A DNA stretch of 11,162 bases from Blautia sp. AF19-10LB (GTDB taxonomy: Bacteria > Bacillota > Clostridia > Lachnospirales > Lachnospiraceae), in the NCBI RefSeq assembly GCF_003461245.1, contig NZ_QTWS01000060.1:1-11162 (forward strand), in the 5' to 3' direction. Both the position numbers and the translations under genes were made by a program. Below are positions 6,016-11,162 of the stretch, in pieces (within the stretch, counting starts at the first letter, position 1; every line of letters begins with the position of its first letter). The notes under the pieces were generated by a model, which worked only from the letters and a program-made list of their open reading frames with translations, did not search any database and was not told the origin of the DNA.

Positions 6016-6060
6016 AAAAATATGACTGTTTCTTTAAAAAGAAGCCGGTCATATTTTTTT
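6016..6060 (+). terminator. Orphan intrinsic terminator upstream of the PLD-two-component operon
   Basis: AAAAATATGAC (6016-6026) pairs with GTCATATTTTT (6048-6058), with an inner TTCTT/AAGAA stem (6030-6034 and 6039-6043). The run ends in seven T residues (6054-6060). No gene lies between it and the previous terminator. It ends a small RNA, backs up the first terminator, or attenuates an upstream-initiated transcript into the next operon. Confidence 0.7.
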
Positions 6061-6077
6061 ATGAAAAATAAATTTTG

Positions 6078-6114
6078 TTGAGGTTAAATTGAGATTGACT
6101 TTGTATTGTATAAG
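6078..6114 (+). promoter_or_regulatory. Candidate response-regulator-controlled promoter of the PLD operon
   Basis: Two TTGAG repeats start at 6078 and 6089, exactly 11 bp apart, as expected for tandem binding of an OmpR-family regulator on one DNA face. A TATAAG -10-like box lies at 6109-6114, but no consensus -35 sits 16-18 bp upstream of it, which is typical of activator-dependent promoters. The operon itself encodes an OmpR-type regulator (7597-8268), so autoregulation is a reasonable inference. The site is proposed from pattern only. Confidence 0.35.
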
Positions 6115-6145
6115 TATGAAATAAAAAGGAATCAGGTGATGTACA

Positions 6146-7579
6146 ATGAAAAAGCATAAAATATGTAAAATCCTTCTTGTTATACTGGCAATTTTTTTAT
6201 GTGTGGCTTTTTATGAATTGCTCGGAATCTGCGTTGCATATAAAAAACAGCCGGAAGTGTCCAATACAACCAAAAAAGAAACAAAAAATGGGTCATGGAA
6301 CGAATGCAGTGAAAATACAGAACGGGCAGTAATCATAGAAAAGAATCCAGAAGCGCTTTTACAAAGAGTGCGTCTGATCAAGAATGCAAAAAAGGAAATT
6401 ATTCTTTCTACTTTTGCATTTCAATCCGATGAAAGTGGAAAATTGATTTTAGGAGCACTGCATGATGCGGCAGACAGAGGTGTACATATTCGTCTGTTAG
6501 TAGATGGAATGGAGAGCTGGATTGATATGGAAGGAAATCCGTATTTCTATGGATTATCATCCCATGAGAATGTTGAAATTAAACTGTATAATAAGGCAAA
6601 TCCGTTGAAACCGTGGAAAATGATGGGTAGAATGCATGATAAATATTTGATTGCAGATGGAAAGAGATATATTCTTGGGGGAAGAAATACATACAATTAT
6701 TTCCTGGGTGATTTTCCGGGACATAAGAACTATGACAGAGACGTGTTAGTGGTTTGCGATGAACCTGAGAAAGAAAATTCAGTTAACCAGTTGTCAGAGT
6801 ATTTTGAAACCATATGGAATCAGGAAGACAGTGGTTATTTTCATAACAATAAAAAACTGGCAAATAGAAAATCTGTAAAGAACGCAGTTTTAGAGCTGCA
6901 GAACAGCTATCAGAAATATTTTGAAGAGAATAAGGAAAGAATCTGCGAGACCGATTATACGGACGAAACTTTTGAGACAGAAAAGATTACATTAGTGTCA
7001 AATCCTATTCACACAGGTTCCAAAGAACCAGTAGTGTGGTATCAGTTGGGAGAATTGATGAAAAATGCAAAAAATCGTGTGAAGATCCACACGCCATATA
7101 TTATCTGTAATGATATGATGTATAATACATGGGAGGAGATTGCAGAGAACGTTTCAGATTTTTCTATCATGACAAATTCAGTTGCGAATAATGGGAATCC
7201 ATTTGGGGCTGCCGATTATGCGAAAAACAGAAATAGAATCTTAAGTACAGGAATTAATATCTGGGAATATGAAGGTGGTTATTCATACCACGGAAAAAGT
7301 ATTCTGATTGACGATGATCTGTCTGTAATCGGTTCCTTTAATATGGACATGAGAAGTGCATATCTGGATACGGAACTGATGCTTGTAATTCGCAGTAAAG
7401 ATATTAATAAACAGTTGGAAGAGGGCATGATGGAATATGAAAAAGTGTCCCGCCAGATATTAGAAGGCGGAACTTATAATGATCCATATCATGTAGAGCC
7501 AATCGAATTAACAAAGAAACGTCAGAGAAAAATATTTTTGGTACAGCATCTGCTTGGATGGGCAAGGTATCTGTTTTAA
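6146..7579 (+). CDS. Membrane-anchored phospholipase-D-like protein (cardiolipin synthase-like)
   Basis: The 477-residue product has an N-terminal membrane anchor (about 7-32, after KKHK) and two PLD motifs: H164-x-K166-x4-D171 in MHDKYLIADG, followed by GGRNTYNY, and H382-x-K384-x4-D389 in YHGKSILIDD, followed by GSFNMDMRSAYLDTE. PLD-superfamily enzymes move phosphatidyl groups through a phosphohistidine. Likely reactions are cardiolipin synthesis (ClsC/YmdC-like) or phospholipid hydrolysis. It differs from the other PLD protein here in having one anchor instead of several membrane segments, so the catalytic part probably lies outside the membrane. AGGTGAT precedes the ATG. It is the first gene of a five-gene operon with a two-component system and a phosphatidyltransferase. 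The exact substrate cannot be read from sequence. Confidence 0.85.
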   Translation: MKKHKICKILLVILAIFLCVAFYELLGICVAYKKQPEVSNTTKKETKNGSWNECSENTERAVIIEKNPEALLQRVRLIKNAKKEIILSTFAFQSDESGKLILGALHDAADRGVHIRLLVDGMESWIDMEGNPYFYGLSSHENVEIKLYNKANPLKPWKMMGRMHDKYLIADGKRYILGGRNTYNYFLGDFPGHKNYDRDVLVVCDEPEKENSVNQLSEYFETIWNQEDSGYFHNNKKLANRKSVKNAVLELQNSYQKYFEENKERICETDYTDETFETEKITLVSNPIHTGSKEPVVWYQLGELMKNAKNRVKIHTPYIICNDMMYNTWEEIAENVSDFSIMTNSVANNGNPFGAADYAKNRNRILSTGINIWEYEGGYSYHGKSILIDDDLSVIGSFNMDMRSAYLDTELMLVIRSKDINKQLEEGMMEYEKVSRQILEGGTYNDPYHVEPIELTKKRQRKIFLVQHLLGWARYLF

Positions 7580-7596
7580 TAAGGAGGAAGGAAAAC

Positions 7597-8268
7597 GTGT
7601 TTCAAATATTGATTGTAGAAGATGATAAAGAATTAAGCCAGCTATTCCAAAAAGTGCTTGAGAAGAATGGATATCAAGTCAAAAGTGCATCGGATGGAGC
7701 ACAGGCATTAGAAGTATTGGATAAGGAATATATTGATCTGATCATTTCTGATATTATGATGCCGGTTATGGATGGCTATGAACTGGTGTCAGAACTCCGT
7801 TCAGCAGGATATCAGATACCAGTGCTTATGATCACTGCGAAAGGTTCCTTTGATGATATGCGTCAGGGATTTCTTTCGGGAAGTGACGATTATATGGTAA
7901 AACCGGTAAATGTGAATGAAATGGTTTTAAGAGTCGGAGCATTGCTTCGCCGTGCACAGATACTGAATGAACACAAAATTGTGATCGGTTCAACAGAGTT
8001 TGATTATGATGCAATGACGGTTACAACTGATAAGGAAAGTCTTGTTTTGCCTAAAAAAGAATTCCTGCTTTTATATAAGCTTGCAGCTTCGCCAGGCAGA
8101 ACATTTACAAAACAACAGTTGATGGATGAAGTATGGGGATACGAGACGGAGGCAGACCCACATACGATAGAGGTACATATAGGAAGAATCAGAGAGCGTT
8201 TTAAAGATAACTCGGATTTTGAAATCGTAACAATGCGTGGAATTGGATACAAGGTGGTGAAAAAATAA
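7597..8268 (+). CDS. OmpR/PhoB-family response regulator
   Basis: With a GTG start at 7597 the product has 223 residues. AAGGAGG (7581-7587) lies 9 nt upstream, and the resulting start VFQILIVEDD matches receiver domains exactly. An in-frame ATG at 7558 would overlap the previous gene and add a non-family extension. The receiver domain (1-115) shows E8-D9-D10, phospho-acceptor D52 in SDIMMP, T80 and K102 in VKP. The C-terminal winged helix (about 128-222) contains KEFLLLYKLA, DEVWGY, the VxxHIGRIR recognition helix and MRGIGYKVV. It binds DNA when phosphorylated, presumably by the kinase that overlaps it by one base. The gene starts 17 bp after the PLD gene. Confidence 0.95.
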   Translation: MFQILIVEDDKELSQLFQKVLEKNGYQVKSASDGAQALEVLDKEYIDLIISDIMMPVMDGYELVSELRSAGYQIPVLMITAKGSFDDMRQGFLSGSDDYMVKPVNVNEMVLRVGALLRRAQILNEHKIVIGSTEFDYDAMTVTTDKESLVLPKKEFLLLYKLAASPGRTFTKQQLMDEVWGYETEADPHTIEVHIGRIRERFKDNSDFEIVTMRGIGYKVVKK

Positions 8269-9311
8269 TGGAACAAAAGAAAGAAAAAGGATTGCGGATC
8301 CGATCCTGTCTGACTGGTGCAATCTGGCTGGCACTTGTATTTTCAACAGTCATATCTGCTTTATTATTTGCTTTTTTGAATCATTTTTTTAATCTGCCGG
8401 GCAGCATACCTGTGCTTGGCTGGCTTTTGATTTTTAATACATTGATTGCAGGGCTGATCACTTCCTTTATTAATGCAAAGTTACTGGAACCAATTACCAG
8501 ACTTAGTAAAGCAATGAAGGAAGTTTCTCAGGGAGATTTTGAACAGCATTTGGAAACGAACAGCCGTATAGCAGAAGTTGGAGAATCTTATCAAAGTTTT
8601 AACGTTATGACAAAAGAACTTCGTGCAACAGAGGTGCTGCAGATGGATTTTGTATCTAATGTTTCTCATGAGTTTAAGACCCCGATTAATGCCATTGAAG
8701 GATATACAATGCTGCTTCAGGGAGAAGAACTGTCTCCGGATCAAGAGGAATATGTAGAAAAAATCTTATTTAACACCCAAAGACTTTCCGGATTGGTTGG
8801 TAATATTTTGCTGTTATCCAAGTTAGAGAATCAGAATATACCAATGAAAAAAGCAGAATATCGTCTGGATGAACAGATCCGCCAGGCATTTCTTTCATTG
8901 GAAACAAAATGGACAGAAAAAGAAATTGGTTTTCAGGTAGAATTGGAGGAAGTTAAATATACTGGGAATGAAGGACTTTTTATGCATATCTGGATAAATC
9001 TTTTGGATAATGCGATTAAGTTCAGCCCTTCAAAGGGGACAATTACGATGTTTCTGAAACAAGAACAGGATTCTGTTAAGTTCATTCTGGAAGATGAAGG
9101 ACCAGGAATAGAGGATGATGTAAAATCCAGAATATTTGACAAGTTCTATCAGGTAGATGGATCTCATAAAGCAGAAGGAAATGGCCTAGGTCTTGCACTT
9201 GTAAAACGGATTGTAGATAGTGCCGGAGGAACAATCAAAGCAGAAAACCGTGAATATGGTGGATGCAGATTTGTTATAGAGCTGCCAAAGCAGAAAGATG
9301 AGATTATATAG
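8268..9311 (+). CDS. Sensor histidine kinase with minimal extracellular loop
   Basis: The 347-residue partner of the preceding regulator has a start overlapping its stop (TAATG), which implies translational coupling. Two membrane segments (about 16-38 and 49-70) are separated by only about 10 residues. A HAMP domain (about 70-122) follows, then HisKA with H134 in FVSNVSHEFKTPI, and an HATPase domain with the N box N244-LLD-N248, G1 DEGPG (276-280), F box FDKFYQ (290-295) and G2 GNGLGL (304-309). All catalytic motifs look intact. With no real external sensor domain it resembles intramembrane-sensing kinases, which detect membrane state or a partner membrane protein. The FUSC-like protein encoded next, or the PLD protein, would be candidate partners (inference). 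Confidence 0.94.
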   Translation: MEQKKEKGLRIRSCLTGAIWLALVFSTVISALLFAFLNHFFNLPGSIPVLGWLLIFNTLIAGLITSFINAKLLEPITRLSKAMKEVSQGDFEQHLETNSRIAEVGESYQSFNVMTKELRATEVLQMDFVSNVSHEFKTPINAIEGYTMLLQGEELSPDQEEYVEKILFNTQRLSGLVGNILLLSKLENQNIPMKKAEYRLDEQIRQAFLSLETKWTEKEIGFQVELEEVKYTGNEGLFMHIWINLLDNAIKFSPSKGTITMFLKQEQDSVKFILEDEGPGIEDDVKSRIFDKFYQVDGSHKAEGNGLGLALVKRIVDSAGGTIKAENREYGGCRFVIELPKQKDEII

Positions 9312-9344
9312 TTTTAAGATAAATTAGAAGATGGGAGGATTTAT

Positions 9345-10436
9345 ATGACATTTTATCAGGAGTTGCAGTTAAATCAGGCAGGTTCTAAAAACCTGTTGAA
9401 AAAGAGTGAAACACTAAAAGAAAAATTGTATCATATGTGGGTATATCTGGTGAAGATAGCTGTTACAATGGCATTTTGTTTTTTCTTTGTTAGTATTTTC
9501 AGCATCCTATTTGGAAATGAGAACAGCATTGTAGGTGTAGTAGTCTTATTATGTCTCATGGTGTTTAGAAATGCGGATCTGGGGATCCACACCGGACAAT
9601 CTACGATGCTTTTGGCTTTGTTCTTTGTAATTATGACTGTATGTCCGCATTTAGCAAATCAGTTTTCACCGGTATTGGGAATGCTGTTAAATATTGCGGC
9701 ACTGGCTGTGTTGATTCTGTTCGGATGCCATAATCCATTCATGTTTAATCAATCTACATTGGTTCTTGGGTATCTGCTGCTATATGGTTATGATGTTACG
9801 GGAAAAAGCTATCAGATGCGATTAGTCGGAATGGCTTTAGGTGCAGCACTTACCTGCTTTGTATTTTATCGAAATCATAAAAACAGAACTTATAAAAGAA
9901 ATCTGAAAGATCTGATACAAGAATTTGATATCACTTCTTCCAGAACAAAATGGCAGATATGTCAGATTTTATGCGTACCGATTGTCCTTTGCATTGCAGA
10001 ACTTTGTAATATGCCACGTGCAATGTGGGCTGGTATTGCGGCCATGTCCGCGATTTTGCCGTTTATGGAAGATATGCACTACAGAGTCCGTAAAAGGATT
10101 GTCGGAAATATTGCAGGTGTTATATGTTTTACAGTATTATATTTTCTGCTTCCTTCGTCAATCTATGCATATATAGGAATTCTTGGTGGAATCGGTGTAG
10201 GATTTTCAGCACAATATGGCTGGCAGGCAGTATTTAACACATTTGGTGCTTTAGCCATTGCTGCAGAGACTTATGGACTACAAGGAGCGGTTAGTCTTAG
10301 AGTGATTCAAAATGTTTTTGGTGTTGTGTTTGCTTTAGCATTTTGTGTTATATTCTATTGGTTTATGTCTAAAAAAAAGGAAAGTGAGGTGACCGTACAT
10401 GCAGAGGGAAGTGAATCAGGAAGAAAATTTGAATAG
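9345..10436 (+). CDS. FUSC-like integral membrane protein (putative exporter)
   Basis: This 363-residue membrane protein has about eight to ten hydrophobic segments in two halves, separated by a basic stretch (RNHKNRTYKRNLKDL, about 176-190). The second half contains MWAGIAAMSAILPF followed by HYRVRKRIVGNIAG, the R-x3-R-x3-G pattern of fusaric-acid-resistance/aromatic-acid-exporter (FUSC_2-like) proteins. Members of that group are thought to export toxic aromatic or amphipathic acids; the substrate here is unknown. The soluble domain common in longer FUSC proteins is absent. GGGAGG lies before the ATG, 33 bp after the kinase gene. Its 3' end overlaps the next gene by 38 bp. Given the context, export of bile-derived or membrane-active compounds is a guess. 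Confidence 0.7.
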   Translation: MTFYQELQLNQAGSKNLLKKSETLKEKLYHMWVYLVKIAVTMAFCFFFVSIFSILFGNENSIVGVVVLLCLMVFRNADLGIHTGQSTMLLALFFVIMTVCPHLANQFSPVLGMLLNIAALAVLILFGCHNPFMFNQSTLVLGYLLLYGYDVTGKSYQMRLVGMALGAALTCFVFYRNHKNRTYKRNLKDLIQEFDITSSRTKWQICQILCVPIVLCIAELCNMPRAMWAGIAAMSAILPFMEDMHYRVRKRIVGNIAGVICFTVLYFLLPSSIYAYIGILGGIGVGFSAQYGWQAVFNTFGALAIAAETYGLQGAVSLRVIQNVFGVVFALAFCVIFYWFMSKKKESEVTVHAEGSESGRKFE

Positions 10437-10971
10437 AATTATTACGGTTCCTAATCTTCTTTCTTTTTTTCGGCTTTGTCTGATTCCGGTAATTATATGG
10501 AGTTATTGTGTAAAGAAAAATCCTCTGTTAGCTGGTGAAATCTTATTGCTGTCTGGTCTTACGGATCTTGCTGATGGATATATCGCAAGAAGATTCCATA
10601 GGATTAGTAATTTAGGAAAAATACTTGATCCGGTGGCTGATAAGCTGACACAGGCAGCGATGTTAATCTGTCTGTTTACTCGTTTTCCGCATGTGCTTCT
10701 TTTAATCGTAATAATGGCAGGTAAGGAGCTGTATATGGTAGTCAGTGGATGTCTTGTGATACGAAAGACAGGAAAAGTACATGGTGCAGACTGGCATGGA
10801 AAGATAGTAACCTTTTTATTATATGGAACTGCAGCGGTGCATATTATATGGTTCCACATTACACCGATGGTATCAGATCTGTTGATTGGTTTGTGCGCTA
10901 TAATGATGGTCATATCGGTCGCTCTGTATATTATCCAGAATACCAGGACTCTTAAGGAAGAGACTGTATAA
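10399..10971 (+). CDS. CDP-alcohol phosphatidyltransferase (PgsA-like)
   Basis: The 190-residue membrane enzyme contains a complete CDP-alcohol phosphotransferase signature: D56, D59-G60, A63-R64, G73, D77 and D81, i.e. DG-x2-AR-x8-G-x3-D-x3-D with intact metal-binding aspartates. The opening ITVPNLLSFFRLCLIPVI is typical of PgsA, which makes phosphatidylglycerophosphate from CDP-diacylglycerol and glycerol-3-phosphate. About four to six membrane segments follow. The ATG has a GAGGTGA ribosome site inside the FUSC-like gene and overlaps it by 38 bp in another frame, indicating translational coupling. It could supply phosphatidylglycerol to the cardiolipin synthase encoded upstream. A cardiolipin-synthase-type (CDP-diacylglycerol plus phosphatidylglycerol) activity is an alternative. 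The housekeeping pgsA is normally elsewhere, so this is likely an accessory copy. Confidence 0.88.
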   Translation: MQREVNQEENLNRIITVPNLLSFFRLCLIPVIIWSYCVKKNPLLAGEILLLSGLTDLADGYIARRFHRISNLGKILDPVADKLTQAAMLICLFTRFPHVLLLIVIMAGKELYMVVSGCLVIRKTGKVHGADWHGKIVTFLLYGTAAVHIIWFHITPMVSDLLIGLCAIMMVISVALYIIQNTRTLKEETV

Positions 10972-11103
10972 GCAATTTTATATTGCAATGACTAGAAAAA
11001 TATTTAGGAGAAGATAGATATAAACAGTAAGTCAAACACACAAACTATGGAGTCTTTAGTCGGTTTAATAAAATTTTAGATAGAAAATAAATCATTATAA
11101 AAA
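10972..11103. other. AT-rich intergenic stretch without recognisable gene
   Basis: Nothing convincing is coded here. A small GCAAT/ATTGC hairpin (10972-10976 and 10982-10986) directly follows the stop codon but has no T-tract. A good Shine-Dalgarno-like AGGAG (11006-11010) has no start codon at the right distance, and may be a leftover of a lost gene. No clear terminator for the preceding operon is seen before the IS end. Confidence 0.4.
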
Positions 11104-11113
11104 GGGGCTGTCG
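11104..11113 (+). repeat. GGGGCTGTCG, inverted copy of the left IS end
   Basis: GGGGCTGTCG is the exact reverse complement of CGACAGCCCC at 613-622, the end of the IS1182-like remnant. The two copies face each other across the gene block 623-11103. Ten bases is short, so this may be the end of a related IS or a coincidence strengthened by the IS-like sequence that follows. Confidence 0.45.
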
Positions 11114-11120
11114 GGAAATA

Positions 11121-11162
11121 TGAACCGCTCCCCGTCAAGTAGACAATTGAAAAAATACAAAT
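11121..11162 (+). mobile_element. Probable left end of an IS3-family element (truncated by window edge)
   Basis: From 11121 the sequence begins TGAACCG, continues with a CTCCCC run and ends its conserved-looking part with AAGTAGACA. This resembles the left terminal repeats of IS3-family (IS150-like) elements, which start with TG, carry a C-run and end with a GTTAGACA-type block. The transposase would lie beyond the window. The alternative is that this is the internal part of one element starting at 11104. Confidence 0.4.

Noticed and set aside
7558..7596. In-frame ATG at 7558 as start of the response regulator
   Set aside because: It overlaps the PLD gene end and adds residues foreign to receiver domains. 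The GTG at 7597 has an ideal AAGGAGG site and gives the canonical N-terminus.
10503..10988. 161-codon minus-strand frame opposite the phosphatidyltransferase
   Set aside because: The plus-strand frame has the complete CDP-alcohol transferase signature; the minus frame has no recognisable domain or ribosome site.
1..11162. CRISPR array, tRNA or rRNA genes
   Set aside because: No regularly spaced repeats with unique spacers, and no tRNA- or rRNA-like sequences were seen.

Overview
The window looks like a chromosomal stretch from an anaerobic gut Firmicute, most likely a Lachnospiraceae-type Clostridium relative. The evidence is AT-rich coding sequence, strong AGGAGG-type ribosome binding sites, a CIRCE/HrcA heat-shock operator, a bile salt hydrolase and IS remnants of kinds common in that group. 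The genus is inferred and was not tested by any search.

Layout. Positions 1-622 are mobile-element debris: the tail of a DUF6431-type IS protein on the minus strand, then the 3' end of an IS1182-like transposase on the plus strand, closed by a hairpin and a GGGGCTGTCG-type terminal repeat. Positions 641-1685 hold two tandem minus-strand Hsp20 small heat-shock genes. They are driven by a strong promoter (1809-1837) embedded in a CIRCE operator (1825-1851). Positions 1977-2429 hold two abutting gene fragments in opposite orientation: the protease half of an S24/LexA-like repressor, and an unrecognised C-terminal fragment.

Positions 2564-5855 form a probable plus-strand operon: bile salt hydrolase, small alarmone synthetase (RelQ type) and cardiolipin synthase, ended by a strong terminator at 5868-5925. 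A gene-free gap (5926-6145) has a second, orphan terminator. Positions 6146-10971 form a second plus-strand operon: a membrane-anchored phospholipase-D-like protein, an OmpR-type response regulator, a histidine kinase with almost no extracellular part, a FUSC-like membrane protein, and a CDP-alcohol phosphatidyltransferase. After 10971 there is about 130 bp of apparently empty DNA. Then come an inverted copy of the 10-bp IS end (11104-11113) and what looks like the left end of an IS3-family element running off the window.

How the genes may fit together (inference): the bile salt hydrolase detoxifies conjugated bile salts and the alarmone synthetase adjusts growth. The phosphatidyltransferase and the two PLD-superfamily proteins could remodel anionic phospholipids (phosphatidylglycerol to cardiolipin). 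The two-component system probably senses envelope or membrane stress. With the adjacent heat-shock genes and flanking IS ends, the window reads as a bile/envelope-stress adaptation island. The most unusual part is the apparent co-transcription of a bile salt hydrolase with an alarmone synthetase and a cardiolipin synthase, next to a self-contained two-component system with its own phospholipid enzymes.
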